Shown one piece after another: positions 51,884-60,985 of a stretch of DNA of 64,000 nt. Positions within the stretch are counted from its first letter, which is position 1. Every line of letters begins with the position of its first letter. The translations under genes were made by a program, and so were the position numbers. The notes under the pieces are model-generated. The model had not been told where the DNA came from and did no database searches. It was given only the letters and a program-made list of their open reading frames with translations. This DNA comes from Streptomyces sp. CB00316 (GTDB taxonomy: Bacteria > Actinomycetota > Actinomycetes > Streptomycetales > Streptomycetaceae): NCBI RefSeq assembly GCF_001905595.1, contig NZ_LIXI01000015.1:1-64000 (forward strand), written 5' to 3'.

Positions 51884-52819
51884 ATGCCGAGGCCGCTATG
51901 GGCGGGTGCCATCAGTTTCGGGCTGGTCACGATCCCGGTGAAGATCGTGTCCGCGACCGAGGACCATGACGTTCATTTCCACCGGGTTCACCTTGCGGAC
52001 ATGGGGCGGGTGCGGACGCGGAAGGTCTGCGAGCTCGACGGCGAGGTCGTGTCCCAGGACGAGATCGGGAAGGGCTACGAGATCGCGAAGGACGAGACGG
52101 TCCCGGTGACGGACGAGGAGCTCGAGCAGATGCCGCTGCCGACGGCGAAGGCGATCGAGATCGCCGCGTTCGTCGACGCCGACAGCATCGACCCGGTCCG
52201 CATCAGCGACTCCTACTACCTGGCCGCCGACGGGCAGGTCGCCGCGAAACCCTACACGCTGCTACGCAAAGCCCTGGAGCGGTCCTCGAAAGTCGCGGTG
52301 GCGAAGTTCGCGTGGCACGGCCGAGAGCGGCTGGGCCTGCTGCGGATCCGCGAAGGCGCGATCGTGCTGCACTCCATGAAGTGGCCCGACGAGATCCGCA
52401 ACCCGCAGGAGCTGGCCCCGCGCGAGATCGAGGTCGGCGAGGAAGAGATCGAGCAGGCCATGGAGCTGGCCGAGCGGATGACGATCGAGGACCTGTCCGG
52501 CTTCCACGACGAGTACCGCGAGGCCCTGGAAGACATCATCGCGGCAAAGGCGGAAGGTAAGCCCCTCCCCGTCGCGGCCGAGGACGAAGGCAAGGAAAAG
52601 GGCGAGGTCGTGGACCTGATGGCCGCCCTGAACGCCTCAGTCAAGGCCGCGAAGGAATCGCGCGGTGAGGATGGCGAAGACGCCACCGTGCACGAGATGC
52701 GGCCGACGAAGAAGACCGCCCGGAAGGCACCGGCGAAAAAGGCGGCCGCGTCGAAGAAGTCCACGGCGTCGAAGAAGCCTGCGAAGAAGACGGCTGCGAA
52801 GAAGCGCAGTGCCTCCTGA
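51884..52819 (+). CDS. ku: Ku protein, bacterial non-homologous end joining
   Basis: 311 residues from ATG 51884 with GGAGGT and ideal spacing. Ku core: RPLWAGAISFGLVTIPVKIVSATEDHDVHFH, VCELDGEVVSQDEIGKGYEI, KPYTLLRKALERSSKVAVAKFA. The C-terminus is the Lys/Ala-rich tail (KKTARKAPAKKAAASKKS) typical of actinobacterial Ku, which extends DNA contact. Homodimeric rings bind broken ends and recruit LigD. The stop overlaps the start region of the ligase gene, an operon. Confidence 0.93.
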   Translation: MPRPLWAGAISFGLVTIPVKIVSATEDHDVHFHRVHLADMGRVRTRKVCELDGEVVSQDEIGKGYEIAKDETVPVTDEELEQMPLPTAKAIEIAAFVDADSIDPVRISDSYYLAADGQVAAKPYTLLRKALERSSKVAVAKFAWHGRERLGLLRIREGAIVLHSMKWPDEIRNPQELAPREIEVGEEEIEQAMELAERMTIEDLSGFHDEYREALEDIIAAKAEGKPLPVAAEDEGKEKGEVVDLMAALNASVKAAKESRGEDGEDATVHEMRPTKKTARKAPAKKAAASKKSTASKKPAKKTAAKKRSAS

Positions 52820-53798
52820 CCCTCCTGCTGCTGCGGGTGCCGTGCTGCCGAGGATCGAGCCGATGCTCGCTACGCCCGGCCCGCTGCCGTCCGCGGCTGT
52901 CGAGGACCGGTGGGCGTTCGAGGTGAAGCAGGACGGCCAGCGGGCCATGATCTACCTGCCGGGTGACGGCACGATCCTCCTTCGTGCTCGTTCGGGTACG
53001 GACATCACCGCCGCCTACCCCGAACTCCTCCCTCTCGCCGACGCCCTCGGCGCACGGAGCGCCGTCCTGGACGGGGAGATCGTCGCCCTCGACGATCAGG
53101 GACGCAGCGACTTCGAGCGCCTCCAGCAGAGGATGGGCCTAACGGACTCCCCCGCAAAGGCCGCGCGCATGGCGGCCCGGGTGCCCGCGCACCTGATGCT
53201 CTTCGACGTCGTGCACCTCGACGGCCGGCTCCTGACCGGGCTGCCGTACGCGGAACGGCGCGAACTTCTGGAAGGCCTCGGGCTGGACGGGCCCGCCTGG
53301 TCGACGCCCGCTGCGATCGTCGGACACGGAGCCCAGGCCTGGGAGGTGGCTCGGGAGGCCGGGCTGGAGGGGCTGATCGCGAAACGGCTCACCTCCCGGT
53401 ACGAGCCCGGGGCACGGTCGAAGACCTGGCTGAAGGTCAAGGTCCACCGCCTCGCCGACGTCGTGATCGGTGGGTGGGTCCCCGGGCGCGGCCGGCTGAC
53501 CGGCCTGCCCGGAGCGGTTCTGGTCGGTGAGCGGCGCGACGGATTGGTGCATTACGCGGGCAGCGTCGGCACCGGCTGGAGCCATACCGAACGCACCCGC
53601 CTCGCCGGACTCCTCCAGGCCGCGGCCACCGGCACCTGCCCCTTCGCACAGGTTCCCCCGGTGGCCGGGGCCCGGTGGGTCCTCCCCCGCCTCGTCGGCG
53701 AGGTCCGCTACACCTCCCGTACCCGCGCCGGACGCCTGCGCCACCCCTCCTGGCACCGGCTACGCCCCGACCTCACCCCAGACGACCTGGCTGGCTGA
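52809..53798 (+). CDS. ligD: ATP-dependent DNA ligase (LigD-type ligase domain)
   Basis: About 329 residues. GTG 52809, overlapping the Ku stop, is chosen; GTG 52842 is an alternative and the long frame from 52665 is shadow of Ku. Ligase motif I with adenylated Lys in FEVKQDG near residue 40, motif III-like LMLFDVVHLDG, motif IV EGLIAKRL, motif V WLKVKV, and an OB-fold end LVGEVRYTSRTRAGRLRHPS. It is a stand-alone ligase domain without polymerase or nuclease parts, as in other Streptomyces. It seals ends held by Ku. A piece of its C-terminus is duplicated as a relic at 26010. Confidence 0.9.
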   Translation: MPPDPPAAAGAVLPRIEPMLATPGPLPSAAVEDRWAFEVKQDGQRAMIYLPGDGTILLRARSGTDITAAYPELLPLADALGARSAVLDGEIVALDDQGRSDFERLQQRMGLTDSPAKAARMAARVPAHLMLFDVVHLDGRLLTGLPYAERRELLEGLGLDGPAWSTPAAIVGHGAQAWEVAREAGLEGLIAKRLTSRYEPGARSKTWLKVKVHRLADVVIGGWVPGRGRLTGLPGAVLVGERRDGLVHYAGSVGTGWSHTERTRLAGLLQAAATGTCPFAQVPPVAGARWVLPRLVGEVRYTSRTRAGRLRHPSWHRLRPDLTPDDLAG

Positions 53799-53823
53799 AA
53801 TTCCGCGCTTCGAACTCGCATGT

Positions 53824-53839
53824 TCGAATTAATGTTCGA
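53824..53839. promoter_or_regulatory. LexA (SOS) box upstream of dnaE2
   Basis: TCGAATTAATGTTCGA differs by one base from the actinobacterial SOS consensus TCGAAC-N4-GTTCGA. It lies about 60 bp upstream of the DnaE2 start, as expected for LexA-repressed mutagenesis genes. Confidence 0.8.
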
Positions 53840-53899
53840 TACAGTCGAGGGAGAAGAGTTCGATTAGTAACGCTTTGGGGGTTATGGGCGGAGGATGTC

Positions 53900-56800
53900 G
53901 TGCGGGAAAGCGTCCCTCACCTGCATGTCAGCAGTGGATTTTCGGCCCGCTACGGTGCCTCGCACCCCCATGACCTCGTCGCGCGGGCGTCCGAGCGCGG
54001 GATCGGGGTGCTGGCGCTGACCGACCGCGACATGGTCACCGGCACGGTGCGCTTCGCGAAGGCCGCCACGGCCGCCGGGGTGAAGCCGCTGTTCGGCGTC
54101 GACCTCGGCATCGCCCCTCATGTGCCCCCATCCGAGGCCCGCCGCCGTACGCCCGTGCGCGGAGGAATGCACGTAGCCGAGGCGGCGGTCCGGGCAACGT
54201 TCATCGCCCGGGACGCGGCAGGGTGGGCGCGGCTGTGCCGGATGGTGTCCGCCGTGCATGCCGAGGCCTTTGCTGCGAGTGCGCCGCCGGCGGCTTCGTG
54301 GGAGGTGCTCGGCCGGTTCGCGGGTGAGGGGCTGGTGGTGCTACTCGGTCCGGCGTCGGAGCCGCTGCGGGCGCTCGCCGGTGGCCGCCCTGACGTCGCC
54401 GAGCGGCTCCTGGCACCTTGGCGTGAGGCCGTCGGTGGCGGGCTGCGGTTGGAGGTCGTGTGCTGGGGCCTGTCCGGCACCGGCCCGGGATCAGTCCGTC
54501 TGGCCGCGCACACCCTGGCGCTCGCCGATCGCCTCGGTATCCCTGCGGTGTTGACCAACGCCGTACGGTACGCCGACCGGTCCCAGCACCGGGTCGCGGA
54601 CGTGCTGGACGCGGCCCGCCTCCTGCGGCCCGTCGACCGGCGGCGGCTGGACTGCGGGGAACGCTGGCTCAAGGACGGGCCCGCGATGACCGAGATCGCA
54701 GAACGGGTGGCGGCCGCCGCCGGGGGCGGCCGGGCGCGGGCCGTGCAGCTGCTCTCTGACACCGTGGCCGTCGCGGACGCGTGCGAGGTCGACCCGGTGA
54801 GGGACCTGGGGCTCGGGGTCCCGCACTTCCCCGAGCCGTCCGTCGTTGGCGCCCAGGCGGGGGCGGGCGGGGCGATGCGGCTGCTGCGGCAGCGGTGCGA
54901 GAGCGGCATGGCCGCCCGCGGCCTCGACCGGGACCGCCGTTCGATGAACCAGCTCGACTACGAACTCGGCGTCATCGGCCGCCTGCACTACGAGCCGTAC
55001 TTCCTCGCCGTGGCGCAAGTCGTCGCCGATGTGCGGGACATGGGCATCCGGGTCGCCGCCCGCGGCTCCGGAGCCGGATCCATGGTCAACCACAGCCTCT
55101 TCGTCGCCACCGCGAACCCGCTGGAACACCACCTGCTCTTCGAACGGTTCCTGTCCGAGCGCCGCTCATCGCTGCCGGACATCGACATCGACGTCGAGTC
55201 CGCGCGCCGGCTGGAGGTGTACGACCGGATCATCGACCGGTTCGGGCGAGAGCGGGTCGCGGTCACCGGGATGCCCGAGACCTACCGGGCCCGGCACGCC
55301 CTGCGCGACACCGGCCTCGCCCTCGGCATCGCACCGGCCACCGTGGACCGGATCGCGAAGTCCTTCCCCCACGTTCGGGCCTGCGACATCCGCTCCGCCC
55401 TCTCCGAGCTGCCGGAGCTACGGGAGCTCGCGGCCGAGGCCGGGCGGTACGGGCCGCTGTGGGAACTCGCCGAGAGCCTGGACGCGCTGCCGCGCGGGAT
55501 CGCGATGCACCCCTGCGGAGTGATCCTCTCCAACACCAGCCTGCTGGACCGGCTGCCCGTCCAGCCCACCCCCGGCGGCGAGTACCCGATGCTCCAGGCC
55601 GACAAGGAAGACGTCGAGGACCTGGGCCTGCTCAAGCTCGATGTGCTGGGGGTGCGGATGCAGTCGGCGATGGCGCACGCCGTCACCGAGGTCCGCCGTA
55701 CGACCGGCCGGGTCATCGACCTCGACAACCCCGACCACGTGCCCCTGGACGACCGGTTCGCGTTCGCCCTCATCCAGGCCTCGGACACGGTGGGAATGTT
55801 CCAGCTGGAGTCCCCCGGCCAGCAGGACCTGGTCGGCCGGCTCCAGCCCCGCGGCCCGCAGGACGTCATCGCCGACATCTCGCTGTTCCGTCCGGGCCCG
55901 GTGCAGGGCGGGATGCCCGCCCTCTACATCGCCGCCCGGCACGGCGCCGCCCCCACCTACCCGCACCCGGACCTGGAGCCGGTCCTGCGTGACACGTACG
56001 GGGTGACGATCTGGCACGAGCAGATCATCGACATCCTCGCGGTCATGACCGGCTGCGACCGCGCCCTGGGCGAAGTGGCCCGCCGCGCCCTCAGCGACAA
56101 GGAGCGGCTGCCGAAGGTCGAGGCGTGGTTCCGGCAGCAGGCGGGCGCCCGCGGGTACAGCCCGGAGGTCCTCGATGAGGTCTGGGACGTCGTCGCCTCG
56201 TTCGGCGCGTACGGATTCTGCCGGGCCCACGCCGTCGCGTTCGCCGTACCCGCGCTCCAGTCCGCCTGGCTCAAGGCCCACCACCCCGCCGCCCTCTACG
56301 CCGGGCTGCTGGAACACGACCCCGGCATGTGGCCGGCCCGCGTCATCGTCGCCGACGCCCGCCGCCACGACGTCCCCATCCTGCCCGTCGACATCAACAC
56401 CTCCCAGGCCCAGTACACGGTCGAGCGGACCGGATCGGGGTGGGGTGTACGGATCTCCCTGGCCACGGTCCACGGCATCTCCAACGACGAGGTCACCCGG
56501 ATCACCACAGGCCAGCCCTACACCTCCCTCCAGGACTTCTACGCCCGCGCCCACCCCAAGCTCCCCACCGTCGAACGCCTCATCAGCATCGGCGCCCTCG
56601 ACCAACTCAAGGGCAAAGCAACACGGCGGGACCTACTGCTCCAGGCAGCCGAGATCCACCGTCAGGCCCGCACCCGACCGGGGGCCGGGCAGCTGCCACT
56701 CGACACCACCCCGCACGCCGCCGGAACGTCCGGGCTGCGAGAGATGACCGCCCGCGAACGCCTCGACGCCGAGCTCGGCGTCCTCAAAATCGACGTCTCC

Positions 56801-57352
56801 CGGCACCTCATGGAAGACCACCACCGCCTCCTGCGCGAGATCGGCGCCACCGACGCCAAGCACCTGCGAGCGATGCACCCCGGAGAGCGCGTCCTGGTCG
56901 CCGGTGTCCGCGCCTCCACCCAGACCCCGCCCATCGCCTCAGGCAAACGCATCATCTTCATCACCCTCGAAGACGGCAGCGGGCTGGTCGATCTGGCGTT
57001 CTTCGAGGACTCTCACGAGCGATGCGCGCACACCGTCTTCCACCACGGGCTGCTCCTCGTACGCGGCACCGTCGAAGCCCGCGGCCTCCGGCGCACCGTT
57101 GTCGGCGAGATGGCCTGGGACCTCGACCAGCTCGCGACCGCCCGCGCCACCCACGGGCCGCAGGCTGTCCTCGACCTCCTTGGCCAGGCCCCCTCCCCCA
57201 CACCCGCTCAACCCGCACCTGCGCCCGGGCGGACAATTCCCGACGGAACCGCGGGCGCCCGCTTGCACCCCTGGGCCGACCTCCAGCCCGCCGGATCCCG
57301 CTCGGCCGACCTCACCCGCTTCGGACACCGCAGCCCCGGGAGCCCGGGATGA
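53900..57352 (+). CDS. dnaE2: Error-prone DNA polymerase III alpha subunit, DnaE2
   Basis: 1150 residues from GTG 53900 behind GGAGGA with 5-nt spacing. N-terminal PHP domain (VPHLHVSSGFSARYGASHPHDLV, ALTDRDMVTG), then polymerase core with IRVAARGSGAGSMVNHSLF and the catalytic Asp pair of LPDIDIDVES near residue 427, palm/fingers with KEDVEDLGLLKLDVLG, HhH stretch, and a C-terminal OB fold (GERVLVAGVRAS, FITLEDGSGLVDLAFF). No proofreading domain or C-terminal clamp region. Used in DNA damage-induced translesion synthesis, normally with ImuA'/ImuB; the box upstream says SOS controlled. It precedes a truncated Y-family polymerase gene with 4-bp overlap. Confidence 0.92.
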   Translation: MRESVPHLHVSSGFSARYGASHPHDLVARASERGIGVLALTDRDMVTGTVRFAKAATAAGVKPLFGVDLGIAPHVPPSEARRRTPVRGGMHVAEAAVRATFIARDAAGWARLCRMVSAVHAEAFAASAPPAASWEVLGRFAGEGLVVLLGPASEPLRALAGGRPDVAERLLAPWREAVGGGLRLEVVCWGLSGTGPGSVRLAAHTLALADRLGIPAVLTNAVRYADRSQHRVADVLDAARLLRPVDRRRLDCGERWLKDGPAMTEIAERVAAAAGGGRARAVQLLSDTVAVADACEVDPVRDLGLGVPHFPEPSVVGAQAGAGGAMRLLRQRCESGMAARGLDRDRRSMNQLDYELGVIGRLHYEPYFLAVAQVVADVRDMGIRVAARGSGAGSMVNHSLFVATANPLEHHLLFERFLSERRSSLPDIDIDVESARRLEVYDRIIDRFGRERVAVTGMPETYRARHALRDTGLALGIAPATVDRIAKSFPHVRACDIRSALSELPELRELAAEAGRYGPLWELAESLDALPRGIAMHPCGVILSNTSLLDRLPVQPTPGGEYPMLQADKEDVEDLGLLKLDVLGVRMQSAMAHAVTEVRRTTGRVIDLDNPDHVPLDDRFAFALIQASDTVGMFQLESPGQQDLVGRLQPRGPQDVIADISLFRPGPVQGGMPALYIAARHGAAPTYPHPDLEPVLRDTYGVTIWHEQIIDILAVMTGCDRALGEVARRALSDKERLPKVEAWFRQQAGARGYSPEVLDEVWDVVASFGAYGFCRAHAVAFAVPALQSAWLKAHHPAALYAGLLEHDPGMWPARVIVADARRHDVPILPVDINTSQAQYTVERTGSGWGVRISLATVHGISNDEVTRITTGQPYTSLQDFYARAHPKLPTVERLISIGALDQLKGKATRRDLLLQAAEIHRQARTRPGAGQLPLDTTPHAAGTSGLREMTARERLDAELGVLKIDVSRHLMEDHHRLLREIGATDAKHLRAMHPGERVLVAGVRASTQTPPIASGKRIIFITLEDGSGLVDLAFFEDSHERCAHTVFHHGLLLVRGTVEARGLRRTVVGEMAWDLDQLATARATHGPQAVLDLLGQAPSPTPAQPAPAPGRTIPDGTAGARLHPWADLQPAGSRSADLTRFGHRSPGSPG

Positions 57353-57642
57353 ACACCACCATTCGCCCGCGGCCGCGCGCGATCCTGCGGATCCACTTCC
57401 ACCCCGCCGAACAGTCCGAGGAGTTGTACGGGCAACTCCTCGCCGTCGTCGACGGCATCAGCTCCCGCGTCGAACCGCTGCCAGCCGACTGGTCCGCCTA
57501 CGTCGACCTCACCGGCGCCCTGACCTACTGGGGCCGCGACGTCGAGGGCCTGGTCGCCGTGCTCAGGCTGCGCCTGCTCGCCCTCCACGGCGTCCAGTGC
57601 TCCGCAGGCGCCGGACCCACCCGAATCCAACAGGTTCCGTGA
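57349..57642 (+). pseudogene. Truncated Y-family DNA polymerase (ImuB/DinB-like)
   Basis: 97 residues from ATG 57349, overlapping dnaE2 by 4 bp. ILRIHFHPAEQSEELYGQLL, then DWSAYVDLTGALTYWGRDVEGL and LLALHGVQCSAGAGPTRI match the first quarter of Streptomyces Y-family polymerases. It stops at QQVP with the rest of the fingers, palm and little finger missing, so it must be inactive. The break is at about 57630. Full-length proteins are about 350-400 residues or more. Confidence 0.8.
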
Positions 57643-58043
57643 TTCTTGGAGGAGCTGTATCTCGAACCCGCCGCAGGGTCGCTGAGAATCTGACAACAGT
57701 GCGGCGGGTTGCCTCGACAGGGCACCCTCTTCCCGCGCGGTCTGTCGTTGCAGGGAGCGCGATTTCATCGGCCTTACCGGGGGCAGCGGTTGGCGTGATC
57801 TTGTCGGTGTCGCGGGCAGCGGGAATGGACAGGCATGATCGCGAAGGGTTCCACCAGCACCGCGTCCGTGCGCGCGGCTCACCTCACGGTCGAGGAGCAC
57901 CCCGCAACCGGCGCCGCAAAAGCAGTTCCAAACGAACTACAACACTCAACCACCGCCCCACACGCCAACTACCCTCGCCCTTATTAGCGACACAGGCCTG
58001 TGTCGCGCCGGTGAGAGCATCAAGAAGCACTTATGGTACAGAT
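57643..58043. other. Junction stretch after the truncated polymerase
   Basis: About 400 bp. The inverted repeat CCCGCCGCA (57667-57675) with TGCGGCGGG (57700-57708) may be a terminator. A 50-codon frame from ATG 57836 exists (MIAKGSTSTASVRAAHLTVE) without ribosome site. GC drops along the stretch, marking a border with the next lower-GC genes. Confidence 0.35.
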
Positions 58044-59273
58044 GTGCACTCTAAGGGCTTGCCAAATCTGAGGCATCGATACGCGCGAACTCTGCGAAAA
58101 GTTTCCGCTGGGTGGGTGCTGACCGTCTTCCTGCTTTTGCCCGCTGTCGCTATGGCGGCACAAGCTCCGTCACCGAGCCCCGAGAAATCCGGCGTAACCC
58201 TATCTCTTAGCGGCTCAGATAGCATGACCGATCATAGGCCGGCTGAAATCGTTGCCGTGCTGACTAATGCGTCCGCTGCGGCCGTGAAGGCAAACGTGAC
58301 GGTGGACGCAGGTCGTAATGTCTCCAAGGTCGCAACGGACCCCGACGACCTTGAGGGCGACCAGGCAAAAGAATCTATTTCCTTGGATGTGGCGCCGGGG
58401 CATTCAAGGTGGGTGCACATCGCGGTTTATGCAAAGCGGCCTGTCCATCGCGGGAAAACCACAGTAGTCGTGGTAGCAGAAATCCGGCCCGTCGTCCAGA
58501 CCGAGGCCGGTACAATTCACGTTGTCGCCACACGTGAAATTAACGTTGATATGGCGGGGAGCGATTCTGTATCGGGTGTAGTGGGCGGCGGTTTGACAAT
58601 CATCATTCCAGGTGTACTAGCGGTATTGGCCTGGTTGTGGGTTTGGGTTGACGATCGCAAAAAACTTGGCCTACCAGCAACGAATCCCTTCACAACCATT
58701 TGGGACAACAAGCTCTGGCTACTGATGGCGACAATCATCTCGTTCGCCGCCGCCTGGGCGGGTGCGACGTGGTTCAACCTAAACAACCTTCAGGGAGCGT
58801 ATGACTGGTCGGACTTGTTCTTCGTGAGCCTGGGGGCTGCCCTAGTTGCCGGAGTGCTGGCTCTGATGGCCAGGTTCGCGTACAGAATTCGCCGGCCGCG
58901 TATTAATGGGGACAGTCAGCCTTCAGACGTTCTCCGCGCTGCAGCTCGACACGAGAACAGCTTCAAACGGAGAGTCTTCAAGGTGTCTGAGGGGCGGTTC
59001 GGGTTGCTGGTGCACCATGACCGAGGGGCCGTGGTGCTGACGCCGCAGATCCACTTCGCCAAGCCGGACCGTCTTATTCAGATCGTCCAGAAAGAAGTGG
59101 AGACAGAGGGTTCAGGGGATCTGAAAGCTGCTGCACTCGAAGCGGCCACGAACAGCACATTTGACGGGAGTTACGGCGCAGCCCTTGGATCGGAGTGGAT
59201 CAGTCACCCTATGGTGATCGCCGACCCTGAGGCGGCCCACCGGACGCAGACGATCCTCGCCTACTACGAGTAG
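58044..59273 (+). CDS. Multi-pass membrane protein with large soluble ectodomain
   Basis: About 409 residues from GTG 58044; starts TTG 58059 and others are possible, ribosome sites all poor. Signal peptide-like segment (GWVLTVFLLLPAVAMAAQA), then a beta-rich ectodomain of about 150 residues (VTLSLSGSDSMTDHRPAEIVAVL, GHSRWVHIAVYAKRP), then three transmembrane segments (GGGLTIIIPGVLAVLAWLWV; LWLLMATIISFAAAWAG; LFFVSLGAALVAGVLALMARF) and a C-terminal cytoplasmic domain. GC is lower than the neighbours. Not recognised. The upstream frame to 56904 is shadow of dnaE2. Confidence 0.65.
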   Translation: MHSKGLPNLRHRYARTLRKVSAGWVLTVFLLLPAVAMAAQAPSPSPEKSGVTLSLSGSDSMTDHRPAEIVAVLTNASAAAVKANVTVDAGRNVSKVATDPDDLEGDQAKESISLDVAPGHSRWVHIAVYAKRPVHRGKTTVVVVAEIRPVVQTEAGTIHVVATREINVDMAGSDSVSGVVGGGLTIIIPGVLAVLAWLWVWVDDRKKLGLPATNPFTTIWDNKLWLLMATIISFAAAWAGATWFNLNNLQGAYDWSDLFFVSLGAALVAGVLALMARFAYRIRRPRINGDSQPSDVLRAAARHENSFKRRVFKVSEGRFGLLVHHDRGAVVLTPQIHFAKPDRLIQIVQKEVETEGSGDLKAAALEAATNSTFDGSYGAALGSEWISHPMVIADPEAAHRTQTILAYYE

Positions 59274-59337
59274 GCGCGTGCTCACGAAGAGTCAGGGACT
59301 GATTGCATGCCAAACCGCTTATCGTGAAGTTGGTTAG

Positions 59338-59362
59338 GCTCCCAACCCCTTAGGTCGGGAGC
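59338..59362 (+). terminator. Hairpin after the membrane protein gene
   Basis: GCTCCC at 59338-59343 and GGGAGC at 59357-59362, 13-nt loop, about 65 bp after the stop. Short stem, so tentative. Confidence 0.4.
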
Positions 59363-59541
59363 TTGGTGATCGGTACAGGTGAAACGAACGTCTAGACAGG
59401 TCAGCTGTGAGACAGACAGACCATAGGCCCTATCCGTTCGCGCCCTGCGATCCGCATACCTCCGCTACTCCCGCAGGCGTGCGCCCGATGCACCACGGAT
59501 CATTGTAGTCGAAGCGGCACGGAGACCGGAAGGAGAAGGGG

Positions 59542-60705
59542 ATGGTCAGCGAGATTCAGATCCTGGTCAACCGGCTACGGGTCTCTTACCTGCACACCCA
59601 CATCCACGAAGAGGTGCCCCCTGACATCCAACTGCCGGGCGCCTTCGTCAGCCGTCTGTGCGATCTCCAACCCATACGCTCCCTGGACGTGACACTGCCC
59701 TTTGAGATTCCTGTAGACCGCAATAAAGTCGAGTGGCAGTTCTGGTCGAAGGTCTCGGAGCGCCGGGATCTGCGCCCACTCAGTCCTCACAGCGCCAGTG
59801 ATCGCGATGAGGCAGAGAGGCTGCGGAAGGCCATGGTGCCGTTGCGCCATCGCGCAGGCCTCAAGGTGTCCTCCTTCGAACGGCCGCTGTTGGAGGCGTT
59901 CCTTCACCCCTTCGGCTGGGTCCTACTCGCTACAGCGGATCTCACCTGGCAGCAAGGTATCCCCTTGGACGACGCCGTTGAAGCGCTAGACGAACTGCAA
60001 CGGACACCTGCATCAGTCCTCCTCGGCAACGCCGAGTATCCGGCCACCCTTGATACCGCAGCCAAAGTGGCGGCGCAAGAAGTCTCCCGCGAGTTGGCCG
60101 GGGACCCTGCGTGGACGGGAGGAAGCCATCGGTTGGCGACGGTGATCGATGGCTCGGTTGACTCGACACCCGCGACCATGCCGTCGGCGGGTGGGGCAGT
60201 ACACCGCGCCCTGCACCACCTATCCTCCGGCCAGTCTGTTCTCACCAATCCGGAAGTCGCCTTCGTCGCGCGTTGGAACGAAGACACCAGCGCCTTTTCA
60301 TGGATCCCCACCGATTTGGTTTACATGCTCGGTCGCGGTACCTCAATCGTTCTGCCCCAGGCCATCGAGGAGCGCCCGCGGGTCCCGGGTATCGACACCG
60401 CGGGACGGCACCGTCGAATGGCTCTGCTAGTAAGCTACCTGGCCGCCGCCTTGGGGCTCATTCAGTCAAGGCCCCAGCCCAGCCAAGGAGGCTACCGAGA
60501 TGTTTGGGCTGAGAAGGCTGGCGACCGTCTCGCCCGCCTCTTCGGTCCTACCCCCGCAGGGCTTGACTACTGGGGCCTTGAGGCCAGGTCCTTCCTGCAA
60601 AAGACGGATGCCGTCCACTACGTCGAGGAGATTCGACGGGAAGCAAAGAAGCGCGGAGAGGGGAAGCTGTTTCCCCGGTGCCCGCCTCCGGACAAATATC
60701 TTTGA
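59542..60705 (+). CDS. Protein of unknown function
   Basis: 387 residues from ATG 59542 with an excellent ribosome site (GGAAGGAGAAGG). It has a helical middle (AEYPATLDTAAKVAAQEVSRELAGD) and a hydrophobic stretch near RMALLVSYLAAALGLIQ that may be a membrane-associated helix. No motif I can place. It lies downstream of the membrane protein gene on the same strand with a 268-bp gap and just ahead of an IS relic. Composition resembles that neighbour, so both may have come together. Confidence 0.7.
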   Translation: MVSEIQILVNRLRVSYLHTHIHEEVPPDIQLPGAFVSRLCDLQPIRSLDVTLPFEIPVDRNKVEWQFWSKVSERRDLRPLSPHSASDRDEAERLRKAMVPLRHRAGLKVSSFERPLLEAFLHPFGWVLLATADLTWQQGIPLDDAVEALDELQRTPASVLLGNAEYPATLDTAAKVAAQEVSRELAGDPAWTGGSHRLATVIDGSVDSTPATMPSAGGAVHRALHHLSSGQSVLTNPEVAFVARWNEDTSAFSWIPTDLVYMLGRGTSIVLPQAIEERPRVPGIDTAGRHRRMALLVSYLAAALGLIQSRPQPSQGGYRDVWAEKAGDRLARLFGPTPAGLDYWGLEARSFLQKTDAVHYVEEIRREAKKRGEGKLFPRCPPPDKYL

Positions 60706-60714
60706 CGCAAGTCT

Positions 60715-60985
60715 TGCGTCTGCGCAGAAGCTCGCTGATCACGCGCGACGAATAAGCCTTGTCGGCCAACACAATCACCGGGCGGGTTCGCGGCCTGCCC
60801 TTCGGCCTCGTGACCCGGTTGCGGCCACGACCGGGGGGAACGCCGGGCGCGTCACCGGCCTGGCCGGGCGTGAGGACGAAGGCCAGCGGCCGTCGGCGGC
60901 GAGGTGGATCTTCGTGGTCAGCCCGCCCCGGGACCGTCCGAGGGCATGGTCGGCCGGCTCGCCGACCGGAGCCCCTTTTCCCGGT
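60715..60985 (-). pseudogene. IS5-family transposase relic
   Basis: Reverse-strand pieces KGAPVGEPADHALGRSRGG, LTTKIHLAADGR, then after a frame change RPLAFVLTPGQAGDAPG and VIVLADKAYSSRVISELL are the second-Asp region of an IS5-type transposase. It is truncated at both ends. Its right edge meets the end of the second recombinase module. Confidence 0.75.

Noticed and set aside
53801..53822. A second LexA box at TTCGAACTCGCATGTTCGAA
   Set aside because: The half-sites are 6 instead of 4 bases apart, so it does not fit the consensus; the adjacent site at 53824 does.
59274..59541. Possible tRNA or attachment site
   Set aside because: Only a short hairpin (GCTCCC/GGGAGC) is present; no cloverleaf or CCA-ready acceptor stem could be drawn.
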